Source: Acanthaster planci
Taxonomy: Eukaryota > Echinodermata > Asteroidea > Valvatida > Acanthasteridae
Direction: 5' to 3'
Assembly (NCBI RefSeq): GCF_001949145.1
Contig: NW_019091384.1
Span: forward strand, 1 to 64,000
DNA: 64,000 nt
The notes below the pieces were generated by a model. The model did no database searches. It worked only from the letters and a program-made list of their open reading frames with translations, and was not told the origin of the DNA. The position numbers were made by a program, and so were the translations under genes. Below are positions 12,246-23,600 of the stretch, one piece after another. How positions within the stretch are numbered: the stretch's first letter is position 1; each line of letters starts with the position of its first letter.

Positions 12246-15200
12246 AACACACACACCGACACAAATGGAAACAAAACAAACTACATGACATGACAGCTAA
12301 GGTTTTGTTACATTTAAGAGAAGTAGAAAGTTGCACAGAATATGATCCCAGGTGAACAATTCACATCACTGTCATTTAACTGCACCAAGGCCAAAAACCA
12401 AAACAAAAAAAGGAAAAAAACACCACGAGCAAAGGGCTACCTGTGTCACCCCTCTTTTTTGCATCGCTGCATTTGTTGCACTTATGACTTTCAGTGCATT
12501 AAGGAGTGAGTCAAAAATAATTACGACAGGAAACGGGTCATTAACCGAGACAAATGACCGGGGAAGAAATAGTGAGATGGGAAGAGAGAGATGCTGGCTT
12601 AATGAGGTCGACATCTACTATAATGCATAATGTTTTTGTCACTAAAAGCCAGTGCATTTCATCGTTGGACATGTACATTTTCATAACATGAAGACCACTT
12701 TTGATTGCATTTTATAAACCTCAAGAGTGTTCAATGTCGCGTTTTCAAACATCTAGACTGTAGGTTATAAATTTGGTGTGGCCCACAGGTATTCAGGGTG
12801 AGAAGAATAGCTTCGTTAGTGTCACCCAAACCGATGCCAGAACAAGAAGATGCGTGGTTGGATGGCGGTACGCATATTGTGAGTCAGTGTTCTGCAAAAT
12901 TTCATGTCTGAGATATCTTATGAGATCCGTATAGTAACAGTACGCAAGTAAATGTGTTCAGATAACTGGGTACTGACTGTGTTTTTTTTTTCTCATACTT
13001 TTGCAATTTATCGAAATTCTGACTGCTTGCTACCTAAATACTACGTGGGGCACCGATGTCCTTGCCCACGACAATGGCAGATTTATATTGGGTCACATTG
13101 GTCAGTCAGAGTGCCCTGTCGGAACAATAGAGGCATCCTCTGTCTAAACTCGTGAATGGTCTGACAGCACACATTTACAGCTTGACACCAATCAGGTTAA
13201 TCCTACAGGATTGCATCCCTCGGATTGGTGACCAGCTAGAAACCTATAGCTGCATGTCCCTAAGGGTCGAACGGTTCCTTCCTATAGTTACAGTCATCGA
13301 CATTATGATGGAGACAGTCAAGATATGCAACTTACTCGAAGATAAATCCAAGGGACAGAAGCTGGACTTAGTAATGCCATAATAACTGCGCATTTATATT
13401 CTACAGAATACATGTAGTCTCTATGTCAAATTTCCAACGATGCGCTCCATCATCTTTGGTGTCTGTCCATATCAAAACGGGTTAGTTTTTGCCTGTTACG
13501 GAGACCTATCGCCCAAGTGACCCGACGTGCGGGATGACTCAAAACGGCAGACATCCAAATGTTCTATTTCTTGTGACTATCCACAGCACAGTAGCTTCAA
13601 TTGCTTTTTGTTGCTGTTCTATTCATGTGATGAACTTCGGGTTTATAGGGATAGACACTGTACTTTCTCTGGCGATGTGAAACGTATTGAGTATGTCTGC
13701 TTCATGTAAGTGTCTAATATATAGTACGACAGTCGAACAGTACTGATGTCACACAAATCAAAAATTCATGTTGTCATGTACACATTTGATATTATTACAA
13801 GATATTCGCCTGGGGTACGTGACAGGTTTCATGTATACGTGATAGTTTACGAACAGAAAAACCGGAAATGTTTTTACTCGTATGGCGGCCGCAGAAAAGT
13901 CTTGGCCGTAGACAACAATGTCTGCAGAGAGTCGGCATAGTATTGTAAACAATAGTTTATAAAGAATGTTAGTGGAAACTTTATGGTGTCGGTGAAAACG
14001 AGCTACACATTTGCAGCAGGACGTTTTGGGTTCAAACCAGCCAACGAAAAACAAGGGCGTAAATGGGGGAACGTCCCCACCCAGTTTTTGGAAGATGGGC
14101 TCTTGGATCACACCCAACCATTCTTTTTCGCGTTGAAAAAAAATCCGAATTATGAGGTGTTTTTCGAACTTCCCAAGAAACAAAAAGTATCCAGTAGTAC
14201 TGAATTCGCCGTTCGGATAATTAAAGAGTGTTGGTAGAAGTATACATTAAATGTTTCTGTGTATTATGGACAGCGCCCCATGATGGTGTCGTGTGGTGTC
14301 CAGCCCGCCCCCCACTCCCCTGGGGAAAATCAACCCCCTCCGATCACACTAGCTTCAGCTTCCCTGCAGAACAGTATGTTGTGAAACCGAGTGTCATTAA
14401 ATGACGTCGGCCCACACAGACATCCCTTACACTTCGTGCATCACTTCCAGATGTTCCACGAATTGGCTAGCATGTTTTCGCCTGCAGTCGAACTCATATT
14501 ATGCCTAATCGACTCTATTTACTATTTATGGGGGACCGGCTCTTTGATACATCACTTAACCGCATTCAACCATGCTGGAGAAAAATGATGATGGAGAAAA
14601 AAATAGGATGTTTTTTCATTCACCTCTCCTATTAAATTTTAAAAATACAGTTTTCTCAGTGCTCTAATTCAATTTTCAAAATACATATTTTGAGTTATGA
14701 GCTTTTAATAACTCTGAAAATGAAAACGTCATATACTCCAAAACACCAGCAGGTAATAGACATTAGGAATGTACTCTCCGAGAAAGCAACATTGTATTAA
14801 AAACTATCATGTCGTTAACAGTTGAATACAGTTTGGCAGAGCACCGTTTGCGAGTTTCACCACACTGTTCACCTTTTGTCGATGACTGGCAGTTAAGTAG
14901 GGGTCTACTGTTACAAGAGCCTACGGAGCCAAGAGCAAAAGCTCACAGGTGGCAGTCTAAATTATCGTTTCGGTGGTAAATATAAAACACTAACACCGAC
15001 TACCAAACCAGTAATATACTAGCAACTACATGTCACAGACGAAATCGCCACCACAAGTATGGTGAAGGGAGCTCGAGATTTGGGGGGACTGGCAAAACTC
15101 CGAGGTACGTTCTCCTCTGCCAACCTTAGGCCAAAAAGAGGAAGACGTATCACCAGCCTAGGATCTAGTCTGGGGCAGCAGTCATGGATGTGGGCATTCC

Positions 15201-18200
15201 CACAATTTCATGCATTGATTAGCGTCACGACCCCACCCAAAGTCAAAGGTCATAGATGCGACTGAATTTATTCCGTGGGTTGCACTGAACTCTAGGACGT
15301 CTATCTGCAAAAAAGCTCAATTAACATATTCTATTTAATGTTTCCGCAGATGTTGTTTAATTAAACAAAATATCGATTATGAAATAAAGTCAGGATTTAC
15401 CTGTTCTACAATTTCCTTCTTAGCCACCACCCCGCCTACTCATCCACCCACCCATCAAAACGTTTAATTTTCGAGACAGATCGCCAAACTATCAATTTTT
15501 TTTTGTTTATAATTTGTGTATATCCAAAGGCAGGTGAATACTTTTTCAATTATACGCAATAGCATTCTTAATGCTCGTCTGGCAGGATAGACAGAGGCCC
15601 TAAAGCAGCCTTATAAATCACAATCACAATTAGGGGTGTAAGGAGTTAAACATTCTCCGGACATTGAGTGATTGATGTACGCTAGTGTTTCCTCTGTAGT
15701 CGAAGGCTAGGTCTACCTTACCATCCAACTCTGTACGACTTTCAACTTGAAATATTTACATTGTGTTCATCAAAGCGAGGGCCAGGACATTCTAGACCTG
15801 TGGACGATTATTAGCCGCGCAATGAGGGGGAAAATCGGAGGGGAAAACCTTTACAGAGACGGATTGCGGAAGAGATGAGGTGTAAAACTAATGACTGCCT
15901 CACCTGCTCATGAATTAAGGAATTGGCTAGCGGGAAGTGTCAATGGGACCACTTGTGGGACGCTCTTGGCAGGTGCGGGGTTGTTCAGATACAACGTGGA
16001 GGGTTCTTTATCTCGGGAAATGGTTGGCAGCTTCATGTCACTATCAAAACGCTGATGTTGGCAGGCTTTAATTTTGTCGACGGATTCTAAGACCAGAGGA
16101 AAGGGGTCATGGTACCCAGAAAACAACTCCGTGAACGTGATTCGGAATTCACAGTATCCGGCTATATGGAAAAAATCCGTAGAGCATGCGTGTTGTGAAG
16201 CAGAATGCGCGTAGTCTTTCTTGCCACAAAAACTACTTTGTTCTTTGGGATGATGTCATGGAGTGGGTTGCAAAACGAAAACGCAAAGGAATGACAGCAG
16301 TTCTTATTGGCTCAGAAATCGAGAACAGTCGTACACGGGCTAAATTTTGTTTACAGTGATATGATTTGTTGAGAGATTAAATCGGTCTTTAGGAGAACAA
16401 GAAATAATTTGGACTGTTCAAGGGTTGGGGAGTCTTATGCACCGCGGAAAAAGAGAAGGGAAAGAAATCCGGAGGATGGAAGGATAGATGGAAAAATGAA
16501 TTGGCTTAATAAGAGACAGAGTGAAACGTTTTCAATGAGGCTAAAGATCAGTTGAAATGAATGACAAGCTCCTTAAGCACACATCCAGCCATGTTGTAAA
16601 TCAAGGTTGGAAAGATAAGTTGAAAATATGCATTTGGGGGTGGAATGGGACTGAGGGGGAACTTGGATGCGAGGAAGGAAGTTGGGACAGGAAGGGAGAG
16701 GTAACCAGAAAAAGTACAGATACAAATGTGTGGTCAGGTGACAATCGAAAATTGCGGTGGTTTTGATTGTTAAGACGTAGAACAGCATTCACTGTGATCT
16801 CAAACATTTCGTCAAATCGGACGTTTGTTTTCTCAGTCTCCAGTGGAAATAATGTGAAGCCAGTTTTAATTATCACGCCACAAAATGATTGCCCAGCTAA
16901 ATTAATCAATTGACGATGTACCTGTTGTCAACTACGGGCGTCATTAAAATAAGTATTTTTTTGAAAATACCATCGATCAAATTGAAACAACCGAGCGGAC
17001 AAAAATAAGCTCATCTGTTTTTCTCCTTGTGGGTGCTTGGATGAAACTGAATAATATTCAACGCAAGAGCCGCGATCTTCGATTTTTTTAGTCCTTGCCG
17101 TGTCTTCTGCATACTGTTGACATTCTGATTTTGGAGGGAACCGCTTGTCAAGCGGCAAGGACGGCTCTTAAAGAGCTTGCAGGTGTGACCGCCAATACAA
17201 ACACGGAATTAAAGTGGGGGAAGCTGCAGGCTTTCTCTGACATTGAGATATTTTTTTCCAAACTTCGCCGAGAATGTTTCCAGCTGGAAAAGACTTGACA
17301 GATGACGTAACTTGACTGGAAATACCTGGGACCGGGGCCAGTGAACGTCTAGGCCAGAGTAAATTACAAAGGAAGAAGGGAGTGGTTGAGTTGTAGAAGA
17401 AAGTATTAGAGTGGGCGACTGAACGTGGCAAAGGCAACTGACCCGTCGTCTTCTTTCTTCCAAGGTAGATTACCACAAGAATTACATATGATGTCTAGTC
17501 GGTCTTAAGAAGACGAGCCAAAGATAACTAGCGTCCCTCCGTTATAAGAAATCTTTCTTTTTTAAATGAACCACTTGCACTCTCTACTTTTACAGCAGCA
17601 AAACAGAGAGCGTCTTTAAAAATAAGGAAAAGTGATGCTTAAGATAAGTATGCTTAACGCGGGGAAAAACAGGTTCGTCGATTTGATTTATTTGTACAGG
17701 AGAAAAGGTACTTTGGAAAGACCCACATTCGATTAAAATCAGAGAGGGCAAGATCTCATGCACCCTTCTTCATTTTTGAAATATTTTTTCTTGGGAAAAA
17801 AGAAGGAAACATCCAGAAAATATTGAGCTAGTCGTGGAATACTTTCAATATCTAATCCAAATAAAAATACCACCAAATAAATAAATGAATAAAATAAACA
17901 GGACCTACTTCTAAAGACAAACCGCTCAATTTCTACTGAGAGCAACATTGCTGAACGTTGGAATATTGGCTAATGTTGGTTTCACCAAGACTCCATACTT
18001 AATTACCTTCCCAATATTGCACTATACGACCGGTGCCACCTATTTTTCGAACTTGATTTTGCAAGGGGCAACAAGCTACGTCGATCAACGAACAATTGTG
18101 GATTATTGTTGTTGTTTGTTGCAACCAGCAACAGGCCCACGCGACATCCGCTGTTGAATTGCGGGCTGCCTCACGTTTCAATCGTAGTCATTACAGTAAA

Positions 18201-18667
18201 CCAGCGAGTGGTTTTTGCATGAAAAATTGTGGTGAACGTGGTAGCGCTGATTGTTTTCTGTTTTCGATCAACCTCTCGTGTGGCGCCGAGAATGACTCAT
18301 TTCGCTGCAGAAAGTAGTGTTGTTTTACACGGCCACGGTGATTACAAAGACAGAGTTTGATTAGTGGGGGAGTGGCTAAGTTGCCATTATGGAGACATTT
18401 TTGCAGGAGTTGAAAATAGCAATTGACACTTTAGAAATGGTGCTGCCACCTTTCTTGAAGGGGAGCGAGCTTCTTTCACGGAAGAAAAAGTAATGGACAA
18501 TCAATTTTCGAAAAATCCCTCTTTCGCCCCCAACTCCAAACCTGGATGCGCCACAGGAACTCCAACCCCTTTCCCAGTCTGGTTTTTCGTGTTACAGGGC
18601 AACATCAAATTCGGCACTTCCAATAGATCCCTACTGTCAAAATATTGAAAGTTTGGAAGTCAGATTC
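12246..18667. other. Long intergenic or intronic stretch, no gene supported
   Basis: About 6.4 kb. The frames at 13152-13382 (+), 13758-14183 (-) and 13983-14237 (+) are the most protein-like, but none matches a family I know and none has convincing splice sites. A GGGTTCAAACC word at about 14029-14039 is B-box-like but isolated. The rest shows nothing notable. Confidence 0.5.
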
Positions 18668-18835
18668 ACATGGTGGTTATTTCCTCGCTTTCCATCTCTA
18701 CGGTATATGGGTTCGATTTCCGACTCGAAAGGAGTGTTCAGTCCTTACGTCATTCCGTGGGTTTTACTCAAGATGTTCCTCGGGGGTTTTCCTCCCACCT
18801 CTAAAACTGTGACTGTCTCTCGTTGTCTCCTCCCT
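18668..18835 (+). mobile_element. tRNA-derived SINE
   Basis: A diverged A-box region (TGGTGGTTATTTCC, from about 18671) is followed at tRNA spacing by a B box (GGGTTCGATTTCCGACTCG, from about 18710). The body contains CCGTGGGTTTTACTC and then GTTCCTCGGGGGTTTTCCTC with CCACCTCTAAAACTG. That body resembles the conserved central domain of deuterostome SINEs (GGTTTCCTCCCAC-type block), though I judge this by eye. The 3' tail and target duplication are unclear. Confidence 0.7.
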
Positions 18836-19379
18836 ACAAGTTTCTTCAGGCTTGCAAGCTACAGTGCCTAGATCGCTTTTGAGGAATCCTTGATGCCATT
18901 ACCAGAAATAATTAATAATGATTACATGTACTATATCTCAAGAGTATTAAAGAAATAGGCTTTTTAGCACAAAAACCTCAACTACATAAAGTCGTAAAAA
19001 AGGATGTATATGAAATTAATAATCAAGCAGAGAAAATATAGCTTTTATTTATTGTTTATCATTCATTTTTGTAAATTAAAAGGCAAAACAATAGAAATAG
19101 ATAAGAATACATAACATAAATACATAAGAATATAAAGAATACATATTCGATGTAAACAGTCTTTACGCAATTTGCTGAAAGTCCAATTATGTGTATTTGT
19201 TTTGTTTTGAGCGAGGTGTTAACTTACGCTACAGAAATAATGATGCGTGTAGATGACAGTGACTTCAGCAGTGAAATGTAAAAAAAAGCAAAGTTTGTAT
19301 CAGCTAAAAGTAAAAAAAAAAAATTTGCACATTATAATATCCATCTCGCTCACTCATCCTGTGTGTATATTCCGAAATC
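18836..19379. other. AT-rich spacer
   Basis: Low-complexity A/T-rich sequence with an A-run at about 19312-19322 and no gene seen. It contrasts sharply with the CpG-rich patch that follows. Confidence 0.5.
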
Positions 19380-19826
19380 TTATTGGTCACTTGTTGAGGC
19401 AGTGCTCTGTAACAAAATAGCCACTCACGGATCGGAATTTTGCATATTTTTGATTGGTTGCGCAGTCTGCCATGAATATTAAAATTTCAAACTCCACGGA
19501 AATAGCCCTTGGCTTGCCTTGTGCAAACACTCCGAGATAATGGAGCATGAAATTTCACAAGAACTGAACATATGCAAATTCACGATGGGGACGCGGAACT
19601 CAGCCGTCGGAGGAAGCTGGTGCGTGCGCTGCGAAGTTCATCCCTGGAAAGATCTAATTTCCTATTTGGAGATCTCTTTCAATTAACTGTCACTGCGTTG
19701 GAGGGGAGCTGCACGACTGGACATCGCGTATCGCGGGATGGCAGGGGGGGGGAGTTGCGAGAGGACGTCACGAAGATGATCAGCTACGAGTTGATCGGGG
19801 AGGCGGGTACTACGGGAACTATAAAT
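19380..19826 (+). promoter_or_regulatory. Candidate pol II promoter (CCAAT, octamer, TATA)
   Basis: A CpG-rich island in AT-rich surroundings. Visible motifs, in order, are two inverted CCAAT boxes (ATTGGTC near 19382 and ATTGGTT near 19454), a perfect octamer ATGCAAAT (19572-19579, the POU-factor site) and a TATA box (CTATAAATGG, TATAAAT at 19820-19826). A start site is expected about 25-32 bp further on, near 19850. The order and orientation fit a plus-strand promoter. The target gene is not established. The overlapping frame at 19572-19880 is probably only a reflection of the base composition. Confidence 0.45.
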
Positions 19827-19849
19827 GGGACGTATGCCACGGCTCATGA

Positions 19850-19951
19850 TTGCAACAGACACAATCAACGATCAGGATAACTGTTGGCTGGCAGCAAGAG
19901 GACTGCGTTCAGGAACTGGACAACGTGAAACTCAAACGATTTTGAAAGAAG
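19850..19951 (+). other. Candidate non-coding first exon
   Basis: From the start site predicted by the TATA box, the sequence runs about 100 nt without an ATG and ends in a consensus donor (AAAGAAG then GTAAGT, intron beginning at 19952). The absence of ATG and the strong donor suit a 5' leader. If joined to the acceptor just before the peptide gene at 51515, the start context would become AAGATGC, with the favoured A at -3. That junction is a hypothesis and would imply an intron of about 31.5 kb. Confidence 0.35.
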
Positions 19952-20053
19952 GTAAGTCTAAATTGTTCATATCAAAACTCTGGATCCATGGTCAGAAAAC
20001 AAATTTACTCTCTAGTGCATCTGAAATTAAGACTTCAAACCTTTTCTCTTCAG

Positions 20054-20105
20054 TTGTCTGAAATCATTTTGGAGATTATGGTGAATTCTTTGAAGGTTTT
20101 CAAAG
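20054..20105 (+). other. Candidate small second exon
   Basis: It is preceded by a pyrimidine-rich acceptor (TTTTCTCTTCAG, AG at 20052-20053) and followed by a donor (CAAAG then GTACGT at 20106). It contains an ATG reading MVNSLKVFK with no stop before the donor. If real it would be either a first coding exon of an unknown gene or an upstream-ORF exon. Its phase does not continue into the frame of the peptide gene at 51515. Confidence 0.25.
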
Positions 20106-21070
20106 GTACGTATATATATAATTATGACAAGTTTCCTTAGACATTTTTATTGACAAATATTAGAAGATTCAGACTTATAATCTACTTCTCACGTAAGTTA
20201 AATACAGACATGGCATTCATGCCCTAGTGTAAAAGCAATTGATTAACAGTAAAACGGAAATCAGAATATATAACGATGAAAGTCCTAAAGTTATAAATAG
20301 TTTGAAATATAAACTGTGTTATATTTTTAATAAATTTCACGACTTAAAAAAGCTGACAACACAAAAATTGACAGCAAAAAGAATCCCCTTTTTTGGCTAC
20401 CAGGAATACGGCAGAATGTAAATTGACATCGATAGACTGATGACAAAAAGAGTGTGAAAAGATGATAAAAAAGACTGTGAAAACTGATTTGTATAAAAAA
20501 TCGGTTCTTCGGAAGGTTCAAACCAAAACTCAGTATTGTAATTCACCATCTTAGTTTCAACACTGTACCTTGCAAACAACATAATCCCAGTTGCTTGTTT
20601 TGAGCTTACCAGAGCTGAATTTTCAAGCGTCGTTATAAAAAACATTAATGATATGCATGCATGTTATGTGTAGTTTCCGTGTTCCATTACACAAATGCAT
20701 GTGGTTTTTTCCTTTTGTCTTATTTAATGGGTTGTTTGGCGGCTGACTGAGGCGTCCTTGGGTGCGATTAGCTCCGCCACGTCTAATGTCCTCTTTGTAC
20801 AACCCATTTGAACATATCTGTATGAAATTTGGCTTTACAAATGAAAAAGAAAATGTTATTTGTTCATGGGAAACAACTTGAGCTATATCATTATTAAACG
20901 TTGTTAAAACTCGCTAAATACTGAGCAATGACACGGTAGCATACAATATGTACACTTTTGGTTGTTTGTTGCCAATTGTAAAAAAATCTTATTAAATACA
21001 TTGACAAATCTCTACTTCAAAAGACTGGTAGATTTAGGAACAAGTTCATGGAATATATTCCAATTTGACA
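20106..21070. other. AT-rich stretch, no gene seen
   Basis: A short TA repeat (about 20110-20120) and chance frames only. Confidence 0.5.
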
Positions 21071-21222
21071 CCATCAGTGTGGTGGCACAACATTCACATG
21101 CACGCACATTCTCCAGATTGACGCACGCGTGCATTTGGCAGACCACGACACCCTATTGGTCGAAGAGACATGCAACCCGTCCGTACCACTTGTCCGCGAG
21201 CGTTGTGCCACCGCAGTAATGG
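21071..21222. mobile_element. 152-bp MITE with 21-bp inverted ends
   Basis: The left end CCATCAGTGTGGTGGCACAAC and the reverse complement of the right end, CCATTACTGCGGTGGCACAAC, match at 18 of 21 positions. The interior is GC-richer than its surroundings and non-coding. No target duplication was seen. Confidence 0.75.
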
Positions 21223-22460
21223 CTTCTATTGTTGTCGAATCACACCATAGAGATAACGACAACGATCATTGTGATCAAAATTTATTCTATTAAAAGCATT
21301 ATTTTATTATATTTATTGTTCTTTTATGAACAATGTCAACCAAGATGAAAGTGTCTTTCGAAGGAAATAGTTTACGCAAACGGAATCAGGTGTACGCAAT
21401 AAGTTAGTTTAAAAAAACACAGCGTCATTACATCTCTTCACCCACAGCCACAACTTGTGAAAAAAGTTTAAGGTAAAATGTGGTGGCATCTCCACATATT
21501 AACAAATCGTTTGAACGTATGGTTAAAAGGCAGGATTTACCTGGCAAAATGTTAAAAATTTCAGGCATAATTTCAAAAGCGGATGCGTAAAACAATCGCT
21601 GCTGAAGTAAAAAAAGAAATTTTCTCTCACATGGAAAAGATTACAGTCACTTAGAACTTCCCTTTTTAACTGGCTGTTTTTGCAATCTTCTGTTTGGTAC
21701 CACTTTGAATTGGAATGAAGATATAAGAAATGAAAACAATGTTTAAGTTTAGGTGCGGGGAAAAATCCAGATAGATACTCCTTTAGATAAAAACGTGAAT
21801 GAACATAACCCGAGACCGAGACTAACAAACAGAAAATATTTCACGAATGAGATTCAAACAAGAGTCAATTCCCAGAACCAAGGATACCCAATTGCTAATC
21901 TCAGCATTTTTGAGTTATTGATATTTTGTTCAGTCGAAGGGGAAAACAGGGATAAAAATGGCCTTGAAATTTATAGACAAAACCCTCTGCCACGGAAAAA
22001 GAACAGTGGGACTTGACAGAGGAGGATCGTGTGAGGTTTGGTGACATTTTACGTTAATGGTAACTTTCCAACAATTTCAGTGCATGTATGAAGTACTGGC
22101 TTTTGGAACTGTCTTTGAAATATTTCCATCAAACAGCGACGTATCCATTGTGATATATTTTCCGATTTCTCTTTGCAGCAATAAGAGAAACTACAGTTAA
22201 AATAAGTTTATTTGATGTTTTCTTTCCCTTGTATTCCTCTCAAGCATGAACGGACAATATTGACCCCTCAGTCCCTAAGAATAATCACATCTGTGATACC
22301 GGCACGCACCAATTCAGCAGATTTTAATCTAGAGCTCCAATTGTGATTTTTTTTTATTCATTAATGCATTTAACCAACAACTTCTGAGCGTCTTGAACGT
22401 GCCCTTGTATCTGTAAAAGTGTGTTTATGACCTGTTAGTGGCATCACTGATACAGTCGAG
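21223..22460. other. Intergenic, no gene seen
   Basis: AT-rich. Frames at 21523-21828 (-) and 21753-22016 (+) are unrecognised. Confidence 0.5.
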
Positions 22461-23219
22461 CGGTAATAGACGTTTTCACTAATAAATTCATAATTATGCA
22501 CGCATGCGCACAAAGGGCCTTGGCGGCAAGACGTTTGAGCGGGCCACTGAAATTGTACAGGGTGCGACTTTAATGATCATTTTCTCTCAGGTTTTCTGGC
22601 TTTCTTCAGAAAAATCCCATTAAATTGTGCTTGCTATTAGTTTCTAATTTCAGTGAATTTTTAGTGCTCTGTAAAAAGACTTCATAATCGTAATTTTTCC
22701 TGTGCGCACGAGATCACCGTTTCTTAGTATGGCCCCCTTCCAACCTGTGCATTTGTAAAAACACGCACTGATGTTCAATGTACATGTACCGCTACTGTAC
22801 CCATTCGACCTGCTGCATTCTGCACTTGGAAAATCTGAAGAACCAGATCTCTTTCTCTTTGGAATCTGCACTTAGGTTGTATAATCTCAAACACAACAAG
22901 TGGATACCATTTCTTTCAGTAGCACTCGAAACTATGACCAAATTCAATGGTATTAGCTATGTTCAGTATACATATACATTGAACATCGGTACGTATTTTT
23001 ACAAATGCACAGGTTGGCTCCAAGAACACTACTAATGTAATGTATACTACTTATGATGGAAGGATTGAATGAGGGAAAGTCAGAAAACCTGAGAGAAAAT
23101 GATCATCAAAGTCGCATCCCTGTACATTTTCAATGGCCCGCTCACACTTCTTGCCGCCAAGGCCATTTGTGCGCATGCGGGCATAATTATGAATTTATTA
23201 GCAAAGAGGTCTATTGCCA
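22461..23219. mobile_element. 760-bp foldback element with very long inverted arms
   Basis: The left arm begins GGTAATAGACG and the right arm ends GTCTATTGCC. In between, matching inverted blocks include AATAAATTCATAATTATGC with GCATGCGCACAAA, then GCGGCCAAGG-type sequence, AATGATCATTTTCTCTCAGG plus TTTTCTG, and a deeper pair (CCAACCTGTGCATTTGTAAA at about 22740-22760 against its complement at about 22995-23015). Arms extend about 280-330 bp on each side with indels. There is no transposase, and the small frames at 22650-22871 (-) and 22778-23035 (+) are products of the symmetry. Confidence 0.85.
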
Positions 23220-23600
23220 CGTGTGAGCACGAATTTGGCAGGCGTTAAGTTAAAAGTCAAAGTGATGTTGAACAGGTAACGATAATCGCTCTCTAGTGCA
23301 TTGTCAAAGTCAAAATGTCATGCTAAGGAAGCGAAATTTACCGAAACACATTTTAACGGTCTGACTATTCGCTTTTAAACATGCCCGACCACACTTGTTC
23401 TGGTGCTGTCATTTTTCATGACTTGCTCGTGGCGTCGCTAAACCGCCTTTTAGGCCTACCCCACCGTATTGCCACGTGTCAACGTGGCATACGTGAACAG
23501 GCGTAAGTTAAAATTCATGTGATGCAAAAAAGGCAACAAGTATCGCTCGTCACTTCATGTCCATTCGAAATGCTCTTGTCAAGAAGCAAAACAAACCTAG
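23213..23600 (+). repeat. Diverged direct duplication, about 255-bp period
   Basis: ATTGCCACGTGT followed by GGCAGGCGTTAAGTTAAAA, then GTAACGATAATCGCTC and a TGTCA...AAGGAAGC tract (from 23213), recurs in the same order from about 23468: ATTGCCACGTGT, ACAGGCGTAAGTTAAAA, CAACAAGTATCGCTC, TGTCAAGAAGC. The first copy abuts the right end of the foldback element, so its terminal ATTGCC may be shared. Confidence 0.65.

Noticed and set aside
13758-14183. 141-codon minus-strand frame
   Set aside because: No recognisable domain; another frame on the opposite strand is open across part of it.
19572-19880. 102-codon plus frame in the CpG-rich patch
   Set aside because: It spans the TATA box and predicted start site. 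The composition of the patch explains the open frame better than a gene.
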